A DNA stretch of 15,582 bases from Acidobacteriota bacterium (GTDB taxonomy: Bacteria; Acidobacteriota; Terriglobia; Terriglobales; Acidobacteriaceae), in NCBI GenBank assembly GCA_021782675.1, contig JAJXUS010000004.1, positions 1 to 15,582 of the forward strand. The letters run 5' to 3'. Under the pieces are notes generated by a model. That model did not search any database, was not told the origin of the DNA, and saw nothing but the letters and a program-made list of their open reading frames with translations. Below are positions 5,796 to 14,500 of the stretch, piece by piece; positions within the stretch are counted from its first letter, which is position 1, and the number at the start of each line of letters is the position of its first letter. The translations under genes and the position numbers were made by a program.

Positions 5796-7520
5796 TTAGG
5801 TCTGCAGAATGCCAGGATTGAACCGAGGCACGTCAGGATTCAGCGCTGCACATTCGAGTGCCATCTGCAGCACGTCGCGCGTCTTGCGCGGATCGATGAT
5901 CGCATCCACCCAGAGGCGCGCAGCGGCGTAGCGCGGATCGGTCTGCGCATCGTAGGTCGCTTTGGTGGAGTCGAACAGTTCCTTCTTCTCCGCGTCGCTC
6001 AGCTTATGGCCATCGCGCTCCAGTTGTTTGATGCGAACCTCCACCAGCGTGCTTGCCGCGGAGGCGCCGCTCATGACTGCGTATTTGGCTGTGGGCCACG
6101 CGAACAGGAAGCGCGGATCGTACGCCTTGCCGCACATCGCGTAGTTCCCTGCGCCAAACGATCCGCCGACGATGACGGAAATCTTCGGCACGACACTGTT
6201 TGAAACTGCGGCGACCATCTTGGCCCCGGAGCGGATGATGCCGCTCCACTCCGCATCGCGGCCCACCATAAATCCATTCACATCGTGCAGAAAGACAAGC
6301 GGCACCAGATTCTGGTTGCAGTCCATGATGAATCGCGCGGCCTTGTCCGCGGACTCGGCATAGATGACGCCGCCAAACTCCATGTGCTTGTCGCCGGTCG
6401 CGCTGGTCTGCATCTGGTTGGTCTTTTGATTGGCCACTATACCCACCGCATAGCCGCCAATACGTCCGTAGCCGCATAGCAGCGTCTGCCCGTAGCCGGG
6501 CTTGTACTCGTCGAAGCGCGAGCCATCGAGAATGCGCGCCAGCAGTGCGTGCATGTCGTAGCTGTGGTTCGCAGCCTTCGCCGGGTCAGGGTTCAGCAGA
6601 CCGAGCAAATCTTCCGAGCTATAACGCGGAGCGTCGGTTGCGGGATCAAACGGCGCACGGTCAAAGGCGGACTGCGGCCGATGCCCCAGCCGCGAGACCA
6701 GCGAGCGCAGCCGCGCAATGCAAAGGTGATCGTTCGGCTCTTTGAAGTCCACCGTGCCGGAGATTTCGGCGTGCATCGCCGCGCCACCCAACTGCTCCGC
6801 AGGCACCTGCTGGCCGATCGCGGCCTGCACCAGCGCAGGGCCAGCCAGAAACAGCCCGCTGCCCTCGGTCATCAGCACATGATCTGTCATTACCGGAAGG
6901 TAGGCCCCACCGGCCACACACATGCCCATGATGGCGGTCATCTGCGGAATGCCGCGTGCCGACATGACGGCGTTGTTGCGGAAAACGCGGCCAAAGTCAT
7001 CCTGGTCGGGGAAGACATCCTCCTGCAGCGGCAGAAAGACGCCGGAAGAGTCGACCAGGTACAGCGTTGGAATGTGATTTTCCATGGCGATGTGCTGGGC
7101 GCGCAGCACTTTCTTGGCCGTCATGGGGAAAAAAGCGCCCGCCTTCACGGTGGCGTCATTGGCAATCACCATCACGCGGCGGCCCGCGGCCGTTCCCACG
7201 CCTGCGACTGTGCCCGCTGCGGCTGCGCCGCCGTATTCGCCGTACATGCCAAAGGCGGCATAAAGGCCCAGCTCATGGAACTCCGTGCCTGGGTCGAGCA
7301 GCAGTTGCAGCCGCTCGCGCACGGTCAGGCGCTTCTTGCTGTGCTGCGCTTCGATGGCCTTCGCGCCGCCGCCTTCACGGAGCTTTGCCTGCTGCTGGTC
7401 GTAAGCAGCCAGCAGTTCACGCATGGCGGCTGCGTTGGCGCGAAACTTCTCGCTGGCTGTATCCAGGCAAGATGGGAGAACGTTGGCAAGCGGGGCGTCA
7501 GCGGAAGAATTGGCGGTCAT
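5796..7520 (-). CDS. liuB: Acyl-CoA carboxylase beta subunit (3-methylcrotonyl-CoA carboxylase type)
   Basis: A 574-residue carboxyltransferase that moves CO2 from biotin to an acyl-CoA, probably 3-methylcrotonyl-CoA in leucine degradation. It has two crotonase-like halves: N domain (~65-300) with the oxyanion segment 'VAGGAYLPVM' (202-211), and C domain (~340-560) with 'GGSFGAGNYAMCGKAYDPRF' (452-471). 'IPTLYLVDSSGVFLPLQEDVFPDQDDFGRVFRNNA' spacing around 150-184 is the MCC-beta style. It works as a complex with a biotin carboxylase/carrier alpha subunit, which is not in this window. The ATG at 7518-7520 has no Shine-Dalgarno and is abutted by an inverted repeat. It is the first gene of a unit continuing into GH18 and mvaB. 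Propionyl- or geranyl-CoA carboxylase beta is the alternative; the neighbouring lyase and hydratase favour methylcrotonyl-CoA. Confidence 0.82.
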   Translation of the reverse strand: MTANSSADAPLANVLPSCLDTASEKFRANAAAMRELLAAYDQQQAKLREGGGAKAIEAQHSKKRLTVRERLQLLLDPGTEFHELGLYAAFGMYGEYGGAAAAGTVAGVGTAAGRRVMVIANDATVKAGAFFPMTAKKVLRAQHIAMENHIPTLYLVDSSGVFLPLQEDVFPDQDDFGRVFRNNAVMSARGIPQMTAIMGMCVAGGAYLPVMTDHVLMTEGSGLFLAGPALVQAAIGQQVPAEQLGGAAMHAEISGTVDFKEPNDHLCIARLRSLVSRLGHRPQSAFDRAPFDPATDAPRYSSEDLLGLLNPDPAKAANHSYDMHALLARILDGSRFDEYKPGYGQTLLCGYGRIGGYAVGIVANQKTNQMQTSATGDKHMEFGGVIYAESADKAARFIMDCNQNLVPLVFLHDVNGFMVGRDAEWSGIIRSGAKMVAAVSNSVVPKISVIVGGSFGAGNYAMCGKAYDPRFLFAWPTAKYAVMSGASAASTLVEVRIKQLERDGHKLSDAEKKELFDSTKATYDAQTDPRYAAARLWVDAIIDPRKTRDVLQMALECAALNPDVPRFNPGILQT

Positions 7521-7547
7521 GAGCAGGTGGGAACGGAAGACTGCTCA
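7520..7547. promoter_or_regulatory. Inverted repeat abutting the carboxylase start codon
   Basis: TGAGCAG (7520-7526) and CTGCTCA (7541-7547) are exact reverse complements with a 14-base spacer. On the minus strand the downstream arm ends on the A of the ATG at 7520, and the upstream arm touches the proposed -10 box. It may be an operator for a regulator of the leucine genes or, if transcription starts further upstream, an RNA hairpin that controls access to the start codon, which has no Shine-Dalgarno. Neither role is proven. Confidence 0.4.
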
Positions 7548-7576
7548 GCATAAAGCATTCGCCGAGCGAAGAGCAA
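7547..7576 (-). promoter_or_regulatory. Candidate sigma70-type promoter for the leucine-catabolic unit
   Basis: On the minus strand TTGCTC (7571-7576) and TATGCT (7547-7552) are separated by 18 bases. Each hexamer matches four of six consensus positions. It would start transcription about 20 bases before the ATG. The match is moderate, but it is the best pair between the palindromic repeat at 7596-7626 and the gene. Confidence 0.35.
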
Positions 7577-7595
7577 CGAGCAGATGGTTGGTGGG

Positions 7596-7626
7596 AGCAG
7601 ATCCCCTGCGGGGATGACAACCAGAA
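7596..7626 (+). repeat. REP-like palindromic repeat, copy B
   Basis: The core ATCCCC-TGC-GGGGAT (7601-7615) forms a 6-bp stem. The flank ATGACAACCAGAA (7614-7626) is identical to that of copy A (183-213, opposite strand); overall 28 of 31 positions agree, with a compensatory change in the stem. Both copies are intergenic and flank the leucine/CLC block in opposite orientations. This looks like a dispersed genomic repeat of REP type; no RAYT transposase is in the window. Confidence 0.6.
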
Positions 7627-7627
7627 C

Positions 7628-7657
7628 GCCAGCAGCTAGAACACATTGCCTGCTGGC
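7628..7657. repeat. 8-bp inverted repeat next to REP-like copy B
   Basis: GCCAGCAG (7628-7635) and CTGCTGGC (7650-7657) are exact reverse complements around a 14-base loop. It begins two bases after the REP-like unit, so the two hairpins may form one composite element. Copy A at 183-213 lacks this second hairpin. No T-run follows. Confidence 0.45.
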
Positions 7658-7703
7658 ATCGAGTACATTTGCCTGGATAGCCTTCATCCTGAGCGGGTAA
7701 GAA

Positions 7704-7720
7704 AACTGTTAGAAACAGTT
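7704..7720. repeat. Short palindrome AACTGTT-AGA-AACAGTT
   Basis: Exact 7-bp arms with a 3-base centre lie about 85 bases before the transposase remnant. It may belong to the left end of the insertion sequence or be a protein-binding site. No matching copy is seen to the right of the remnant, so it cannot be called a terminal inverted repeat. Confidence 0.35.
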
Positions 7721-7805
7721 GATTCTATTTGACCTAAGGAACCCATGAACAACTCCCCAATCCACAACGGCCGCGGGTAATGTGGAGTAGGAGAGAAGAT
7801 CGCGC

Positions 7806-8246
7806 ATGCGGCAGATGACGTTGGCCCATCAGGCAGAGTTACCGCGGTACGGGAAGAAGACCCGGCGCGAGCAGTTTTTGGAAGACATGAACGCGGTGAT
7901 GCCTTGGGGCGAGTTACTGGCGCTGATCGAGCCACACTATCCCAGGGGCGAGATGGGCCGCAAGCCGGTACCGGACGAGACCACGATCCTGAACTTCCGC
8001 CATTTGCTGAAAGCGCGCGAGCTGTGCGGCCAGATGCTGGATGCGGTGAATCAGTATCTGGCGGGCAAGGGCATCCGCATCACCACCGGCACGATCGTTG
8101 ACGCGACCATCATCCACACACCGTCGTCGACCAAGAACCAGAGCCAGAAGCGCGATCCGGAGGTGCACCCAACCAGGAAAGGCAACCAGTGGTCTTTCGA
8201 CATGGGGCATGTCTTCCGCAAGGGAACAAGCGGAGAACAGAAATAG
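7806..8246 (+). pseudogene. IS5-family transposase remnant (internal deletion, C-terminus lost)
   Basis: The 146-residue reading frame begins like IS5-subgroup transposases: 'RKTRREQFL'-like 'KKTRREQFLEDMNAVMPWGELLALIEPHYP' spacing (residues 17-46), and later 'TGTIVDATIIHTPSSTKNQSQKRDPE' spacing with the first DDE aspartate at Asp99, then 'KGNQWSFDMG' (125-134). Between 'PHYPRGEMGRKPV' (43-55) and 'PDETTILNFRHLL' (56-68) about 50 residues normally containing 'LERMLRIYFLQQWFNLSD' are missing, but the frame is kept. After ~residue 134 similarity stops and a TAG follows, so the second and third catalytic acids are gone. It cannot be an active transposase. It is the only plus-strand coding trace and sits at the junction of two gene blocks of different base composition. 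Exact element ends cannot be placed. Confidence 0.82.
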
Positions 8247-8365
8247 GATTACCACCAGGGCGGCACGAAACAAAGCTTTCACGTTCCCTACGATTGCTGT
8301 CGAATGGTCCACCATTTCGAGAGGTATCTGAGATGGAATAGCCTTTTCGTGTCGATGGTTCCCAT
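8247..8365. other. Non-coding junction between IS remnant and GH-A gene
   Basis: These 119 bases separate the decayed transposase from the convergent stop of the hydrolase gene. The only structure seen is AATGGT-CC-ACCATT within 8301-8319 (stem extended by CG pairs past one bulged T). No T-run follows on either strand, so a terminator is not supported. No coding sequence is recognised. Confidence 0.4.
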
Positions 8366-9850
8366 TTATTCCTTGTTCCTTCCCCTACTCCCGAGCACAA
8401 GCTTCACGATCTCCCATCCATCCCCACGGTTGTTACCGCCGGGATTGACGGTGAACTGCACCGCTTCCCTCCCATGCAAATTCACCTTTTTCGCGTTTAT
8501 CGCTCGCATGTTTGCAGAGCCTCGCCCCACGTTGGCAGCGCTCGCCCACATCACTTGTGCAGAGACAATCTTGCCCCAGTGGTAGCCCGTGACCTGGACT
8601 GTCTCCGTTTCATTTATGGATTGATCGCCACTCATCACAAATACCACCAGCTGATGGCCGTGCCCCTTTGCTGCCAGACAGGTCACTGTAGAATTCAGCA
8701 CCTGTGTCGACAGCGCTTCTCCGCGATAACTTTTCGAAAGCCACTGAAAGGCCTGGCCATCTGCATCCACGGTATACGGAACCGAATCATGCAAGAACGT
8801 TATGGTATCGGCTTGCGCCTTGGATGCAGCAACAGGAGGCCAATAAGTCGCCATCGACACACCGGAAAGTGCTAATTGTCCAAATAGCTGCATCATGACA
8901 TTTGCATTTTGCAGGCCGCCATAATGATTGTTATCGTTCAGATCGGCCGCCCACTCAGAAGCGTAGATCAGATTCTTTCCAGAATTCCTTTTGATCTGTG
9001 CGATGTACGACGGGATCATGGAGATGGGAGGAGGCGGATAAGGACTTCCAGTTCCTGGACTTATGCCCGTGTAGACATGAACATCAATGCCATCTACCTG
9101 CGCCCATATCGCGGGCGTAATGTATTGCTGCATGGTTGTCATATCCGTCGGGTAGACCCAATTGGAAGAGATATACACGTGGATGTGAAAGCTGGACCGC
9201 GCAGCGGCTGCCTTCATCGCCGGGACATAATAGGAGACGATTTCGGCATAACGCTGCAGGTATTCGTTGTAATTTTTCGGCGCTCCGCCAAAGTGGAACC
9301 ACTCATTCCCAATTTCCCAGTCGGTGACCTGGCCCCCGTACTGCGTCACCAGTTGTGCGGCCTGGGTCGCCCCGGATTGAAAAGCTTCCGGAGTGTTGGC
9401 GAAGAATGCAGCTTCGGTAGGCATGACGAACGAGACATGCCTGGTCCCCATATCGTAAATAGCGTCTGCCGGGCTTCCGCCAGGTGTCGCCGTATAGTTT
9501 TTATAGGATGGATCCAGGGTATTGTTGCTCCAGTTATAATGCTCGGATTCAAATCCTCCTGGATATCGCAGCAGCTTGACCCCAGCATTCTCCCGCAGGC
9601 TATCCGTGTAGGCGTCAAATGACGTTTGCGGCACCCAGTACCAGATGTTGTTCGCTCCATACAAGAGCGGATTGATCCTAATGCCGTGACTGGCGTCGAC
9701 GACGATCAGTGGGTCGGACGATGCCTGCGGATTCGCCGCGCACGCCAGGCGCGGAATCCATAGGCAAAGCGTGAGCGCAACGACAACTTGCACGCTTGAG
9801 ACAAATCGACTTGATAACACGTTGCACCGCGTCCTCTGCTTTAATGCCAT
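8366..9850 (-). CDS. Secreted clan GH-A glycoside hydrolase, GH51 alpha-L-arabinofuranosidase-like
   Basis: A 494-residue exported protein with a Sec signal peptide (hydrophobic 19-33, cleavage after 'LACA', about residue 38-39). The TIM barrel has 'LLRYPGG' (93-99), like the 'IRYPGG' strand of GH51 enzymes, the acid/base Glu183 in 'IGNEW' (180-184), His258 in 'DVHVY', and the likely nucleophile Glu299 in 'YASEW' (296-300). The last ~100 residues look like a beta-sandwich. These features place it in clan GH-A, with GH51-style arabinofuranosidase the closest match; GH39 or GH79 are alternatives, and it may fall outside named families. The Shine-Dalgarno AGGAAGG precedes the ATG. It is downstream of the sulfatase after 156 bases. 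Substrate would be an arabinose-type or uronic side chain on an extracellular polysaccharide; this is inference from family and neighbours. Confidence 0.72.
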   Translation of the reverse strand: MALKQRTRCNVLSSRFVSSVQVVVALTLCLWIPRLACAANPQASSDPLIVVDASHGIRINPLLYGANNIWYWVPQTSFDAYTDSLRENAGVKLLRYPGGFESEHYNWSNNTLDPSYKNYTATPGGSPADAIYDMGTRHVSFVMPTEAAFFANTPEAFQSGATQAAQLVTQYGGQVTDWEIGNEWFHFGGAPKNYNEYLQRYAEIVSYYVPAMKAAAARSSFHIHVYISSNWVYPTDMTTMQQYITPAIWAQVDGIDVHVYTGISPGTGSPYPPPPISMIPSYIAQIKRNSGKNLIYASEWAADLNDNNHYGGLQNANVMMQLFGQLALSGVSMATYWPPVAASKAQADTITFLHDSVPYTVDADGQAFQWLSKSYRGEALSTQVLNSTVTCLAAKGHGHQLVVFVMSGDQSINETETVQVTGYHWGKIVSAQVMWASAANVGRGSANMRAINAKKVNLHGREAVQFTVNPGGNNRGDGWEIVKLVLGSRGRNKE

Positions 9851-9947
9851 TGTGATTCCTTCCTTTCGTACCTCAGCACGATTTACCGCGATTCTTGCAA
9901 ATAAGACTCAAGCGATCTCTCGATGCCTGAACTCCGCTCAACTTTTT

Positions 9948-9970
9948 GACCGGTCCTCCCGGAACCGGCC
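9948..9970 (-). other. Stem-loop between sulfatase and GH-A genes
   Basis: Read as minus-strand RNA, GGCCGGUUC and GGACCGGUC form nine pairs (two G-U) around a CGGGA loop, 36 bases after the sulfatase stop. It pairs well only in the transcribed sense, which hints at a real RNA structure. It is followed by AAAAAG rather than U residues, so it is more likely a transcript-stabilising or partial attenuation element than an intrinsic terminator. In the rest of 9851-10006 I see no convincing promoter. Confidence 0.4.
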
Positions 9971-10006
9971 GCCCGCGACAATATCGATTGCGGATGGGAT
10001 GTATCG

Positions 10007-11476
10007 TCAGTCTTCAAGACAGTGTTTCGACGGGTCCCAACTGCAACCAGCCGGACCCTCTCTGAGGTTCGCCCATTCCGCGTTGTAGGTAGGATTCGGC
10101 ATGGGCATTAATGCATTCACGCTGTTCCGCCATGTATGCAGTTTGCGTCGAAGACCCTCGGCTTTATCCGCGAAAGTAAATGCGAAGTTGTATTGCTCTC
10201 CCGGGTCGAGCGCCAGATCATACAGCTCGACGTGGTTATCTTCGAAGAATTCAATCAATTTCCAGTCCCCTTCGCGGATCGCACCACTTGGAGTTCCTCC
10301 CTGATCGCTATAGTGCGGGTAATGCCAGTAGAGAGTATTCCGATCGATCGAATTCGTCCCGCGAAACAGCGAAGAAATATCCAGTCCATCCTGAGTTGGG
10401 ATTGTGTCCTTGGCGCCGATCATGCTCATCAATGTGGGCAAGAAGTCCAGACCGGTTACGGGAACATCGCAGACGCTCCCCGGCTTCGTCACTCCTGGCC
10501 AGTGAACGATCAAGGGTTCGCGGATACCCCCTTCATACAAATATCCCTTTCCCGCGCGCAGATTGCCGTTATCGGCTATGCGGTGCAGCCGTCTGCCTTG
10601 AAAGCCCACGCCTCCATTGTCGGAGGTGACGATAATGATCGTGTTATCCAGGACGCCTTGGCGGTCCAGCAGATCGCGCAGCTGTCCCAGTGCAATGTCC
10701 ACATATTCCACCATTGCCGCGTAGATAGGATCCGGCTCGCCTTTGCCGCCGTTCTTCTTTTCATATTTCTGGATCAGCCTTTGCTTTGCTTCCAGCGGCA
10801 TATGCACCGCATATTCCGCCATGTACAGAAAGAACGGCCCGGTCTGCGCGGCCTGACGAATGAATTGTTCTGCCTTTGTCGTCAAAACCTGGGTCAGATA
10901 GTCGTTTTTTGTATATCCGGTCAGGTTGTGATAGAAAAACGGCCCGAAATAGTGATTTGGAGGTCCTGGATGGCCATGATTATCCCCGGCGACATTGAAG
11001 TCAAAGCCGAAGTTTTCCGGAAGATATCCATTTCCGCCCAAGTGCCATTTCCCCACAGCTCCCGTTCGATATCCCAAAGCCTTTAGTTGTTCGGCCAGCG
11101 TAGGTACATCCGGGTTGAGGTGTTTCGGCGTCGGCGGTTCCAGCAATTGCTGATTGGGGTAATGCGATCCGGGAATCCATTGCGTCAGATGCAGACGCGC
11201 CGGGCATTGTCCGGTCATGATGCCGGCACGGCTTGGCGAACACACCGGCGCCGCAGCATACGCATTTGTAAAACGCATGCCGTCCCGCGCCAGCTGATCC
11301 ACGTTCGGCGTTTCATGGAAGGTGTCTCCATAACAGCCAAAGTCACCCCATCCACAATCATCCACCAGAAAGAAAACAATATTCGGCTTCCGCGTTGCGC
11401 TCTTAGCCAGAGCGTTCAGGCTAGGCAAGGCTGCCAGGCTCGATGCTCCAGTTATAAATTCACGACGAGTGATCAT
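10007..11476 (-). CDS. Tat-exported type I sulfatase
   Basis: A 489-residue formylglycine sulfatase of the alkaline-phosphatase superfamily. It starts with a Tat signal ('TRREFITGASSLAALPSLNA', Arg4-Arg5). Metal ligands are Asp39-Asp40 in 'LVDDCGWGDFG' and Asp286-Asn287 in 'TSDNGG'. The maturation motif C-x-P-S-R is complete at Cys79-Ser80-Pro81-Ser82-Arg83, where Cys79 must be oxidised to formylglycine by a separate enzyme not in this window. Lys143/His145 in 'GKWHLGG', His225 in 'AVHMP' and Lys310 complete the usual active site. Start ATG has GAGGTAA 8 bases upstream. It follows the TonB receptor by 46 bases, so the two are co-transcribed. It should remove sulfate esters from a carbohydrate in the periplasm or outside; the sulfated sugar is unknown. 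Confidence 0.93.
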   Translation of the reverse strand: MITRREFITGASSLAALPSLNALAKSATRKPNIVFFLVDDCGWGDFGCYGDTFHETPNVDQLARDGMRFTNAYAAAPVCSPSRAGIMTGQCPARLHLTQWIPGSHYPNQQLLEPPTPKHLNPDVPTLAEQLKALGYRTGAVGKWHLGGNGYLPENFGFDFNVAGDNHGHPGPPNHYFGPFFYHNLTGYTKNDYLTQVLTTKAEQFIRQAAQTGPFFLYMAEYAVHMPLEAKQRLIQKYEKKNGGKGEPDPIYAAMVEYVDIALGQLRDLLDRQGVLDNTIIIVTSDNGGVGFQGRRLHRIADNGNLRAGKGYLYEGGIREPLIVHWPGVTKPGSVCDVPVTGLDFLPTLMSMIGAKDTIPTQDGLDISSLFRGTNSIDRNTLYWHYPHYSDQGGTPSGAIREGDWKLIEFFEDNHVELYDLALDPGEQYNFAFTFADKAEGLRRKLHTWRNSVNALMPMPNPTYNAEWANLREGPAGCSWDPSKHCLED

Positions 11477-11522
11477 CCTTCGTTACCTCTGGATTTTGTT
11501 AATCTCTGCCTTTGTTATATTT

Positions 11523-14500
11523 CTAGAATTCGTACTTTGCGGAAAGCTGAAAAAATCGTGCATCGGGTGTGAAGTTCTGAAAGAATATTGGTGCGGTGAT
11601 CAACCCTCCATTGGAGGAATTGTCCTGGACCGAAGGTTTGCCATATGCTGGAGTATTCAGCACGTTGAAGATATCGACCCGAACCTGCAGATATTGGCTA
11701 CGAAATGTCTGGAAATTTTTGAACAGGGACATGTTGATCCGTTCATATCCTGGCCCGTAAGCAGAGTTGTAGCGGCCACCCAAATATGGCAGGGCTGCCA
11801 GCCCTCCGATTTTCGTCGTACTGATCGGGGATCCCGGAATGCTGGCGTTGGGAAATGCAAGCGGCGGATTGGCGAACGCGCACGGATTGTACCAGTGCAA
11901 CTTTGTTCTCGTTTGCGTGGCGCACACCACACCTGGGTTGCTCGGAGGAGGCGTTCCGCCTGGAACGAACGGGTTTCGGATGAGAATCGCGTTCGAGCCT
12001 GCCCCATTCGGGCCTGCGCGGCCCAGATCGGTCCCGACACTGAAGGGCTCTCCCGTCTGCGCAAAAAACACCAGGTCGGATGCCCACCCACCAGCCAGCG
12101 CGTTTATGATGCCGCCGCTGCTGTTCAGGTGCGCGCGCCCCCTGCCAAATGGCAGTTCGTAATACCCGTTGAAGGTGAAGCGCTGCCGCACGTCAAAGGT
12201 CGAGTTGGTATAGTCGTTTCTGATCCCGATCAGGTTGACATTGCGATACGGAGTACCCCCTCCCAACGGAATAGAGGTGTCGTCCAAGGAATGCGCCCAT
12301 GTATAGGAAGCGAGAAAGTTCAAGCCGTTCTGGTATCGCTTTTGCAGCTTTGTCTGGAGTGAGTTATAGTCACTGATCCCCTCGTTCAGGCTGTATTGGA
12401 AACTTTGTATCAGGGGAAACGGTTTTGCCGCCTGGGCGTTAAGTCTCGGGTCCGTCAAGGCATCGGGAGAATTCAAATCGACATACGCTGGATTATGCCG
12501 ATTGACATTTCCGACGTATCCGATGGTCGCCACCAGGTTCGGCGTCAACGCCTGTTGCACCGACAGGTTATAGCTTTCTGTATAGGGTGTTTTAAGATAC
12601 GGCTGGACACCTTGGAAGTTCGGCGTGCTAATGTAATTTCCGAGATTGTCCACGCCGCCCGCCAATTGCGCGCTGAATCCTTTTTCGATGGTAATGCCGT
12701 TGGTGGCACAGTTTCCCGGCTTGCATACGTTGGGCCTGGGAAAATTCGAGCTGAATTGAAACGGGTAGTTATTGTAAAGAAGTGGGGCTCCTCCGATATT
12801 CTCCAGACCTCCATAGAAGATTCCAAATCCTCCAGAAACCACCGTCTTGTCCGTGGGCGTAAATGCAAATCCAAGTCGCGGAGAGAAATTCAGCTCCTGC
12901 GCCGTCGTCAAATACTGGTTGCCGGTGTACTGCAGGCTTACATTACTATGGCTCAGAATTCCCAGGAATTTCGGGGACAGATAGGTGTTTCGCCGCTGGT
13001 CGGGCAACGTATATGTGGCCTCTCCCGATCCGGGAGCAGTGGGTCCAGTGATGAGAAAAGCTCCCTGGTACGCTCCCACTTCCTTATTTGGCTCAAAATA
13101 CTCATAACGTAGGCCCAGGTTTAGCGTCAGCTTTTGTGTCGCCTTCCAGTCGTCTTCGAAATATCCGGCGCGGTACCAGCGCGAATAGATTCCTGTAAAG
13201 CTGTTGGATACGGTTGCCGAATCCATTTGATCCAGCAGAAAATCTGCCACGCCGTAGCCAGTGAATGCTTTTCCTGGGTTCGAGGTATAAAATCCCGTGT
13301 AACCGTAGACGCCTCGACCAGCAGGCGGCTGCAGTCCGGCGAAGCGTATGCTTTGGAAAATTCCACCAAACTTTAGTGTGTGATTACCGAGGATCTTCGT
13401 CGCATCATCCTGGATCACATACACATTCGACCAGCCATCGTTCGGCAAATAGGTCTGTGCGCCAAAGTGCTGCATCCCGGTGACATTCACCTTCGGTAAC
13501 CCTCCATTGAACTGTCCGGGAGGAACGCCACCGAAGCCCAGGCTTGAAGCCAGATTCGGATTATTGGCGTTGAGCTGCAGAAAGGCATTGTCGGTGTATA
13601 CGCGCCCGACCCCGAGCACATTGGAAAACGACGGACTAAAAATATGTGTTTCATTGGCGGCAAAGTTTTCCGCAAGAATACTGGAGGGGCCGTCTTCTAA
13701 GTTGACATTTCCTCCGTCCAGAATCGGGCCGAGCGGAGCCGGGTAGTTCTGCGGAATATGCAAATAGCTGAATCTGGCAAATGCCTGATCTTTGCCGCTG
13801 ATGTCCCAGTCCATTCGCGATCCCCACTGCCAGGAGTTGTAGGTTGCAGGGGTGTTTACAACGTAATTCGCATATGTCTTACCGCCATTTGTATTGGGAA
13901 GCGGATAGAGACCTAATATGTTCTTTGCGATTGAATTCAGCTGCGTTGCACAAAACACATTCTGCTGGGTGTTGCAGTTTACCGGCTGAGTTCCAGCACT
14001 GCCCGGCTCAAAGAGTCGTATCGGTTGCGCCGCCCCCGTTAAATTCGTACTCAGGAGTTCCGTAAAATTTCCTTGCCGCATCAACGGGGTGGGAACTGCC
14101 AGCGTCGTCGTCTGCCCCTGGCTGATGCGATTGGCCTCAGCATACCCAAAAAAGAACAGCTTGTTCTTGATGACCGGCAAACCCAGAGTCGCGCCAAACT
14201 GATTCTCATGGTAAGCAGGTATGGTCAGCGCATTAAAGTCGCGTGCATCCAGCGCTGTGTTCCGGAAATATTCCCACAGGCTCCCATGAACCTGGTTGGT
14301 TCCAGATTTGATACTGGTGTTGACGACAGCGCCGGCCGAATGCCCCAGCACCGCGCTGTAATTGCTCGTTTGCACATTGAATTCCGAGAGGGCATCCGGC
14401 GGCGGTTGGATGGCATACGTTGCGTGATTCGTGAAAGAAATGCCGTACATATTGTTGTCAACGCCATCCAGGACGAAATTGTTCTGATACGCAATCTGTC

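Noticed and set aside
6549..7553. A 334-codon plus-strand frame opposite the carboxylase gene
   Set aside because: It is antisense to a clear carboxyltransferase, with His/Arg-rich composition and no motif.
7704..7720. Terminal inverted repeat of the IS5-like element
   Set aside because: No matching inverted copy is found on the right side of the transposase remnant.
7684..7935. An 83-codon minus-strand frame covering the IS left flank
   Set aside because: It overlaps the transposase remnant in antisense, has low-complexity Ser/Arg/Pro composition and no Shine-Dalgarno.
8301..8319. Hairpin as a terminator for the GH-A gene
   Set aside because: The stem is short with a bulge and a two-base loop, and no T-run follows on the minus strand.
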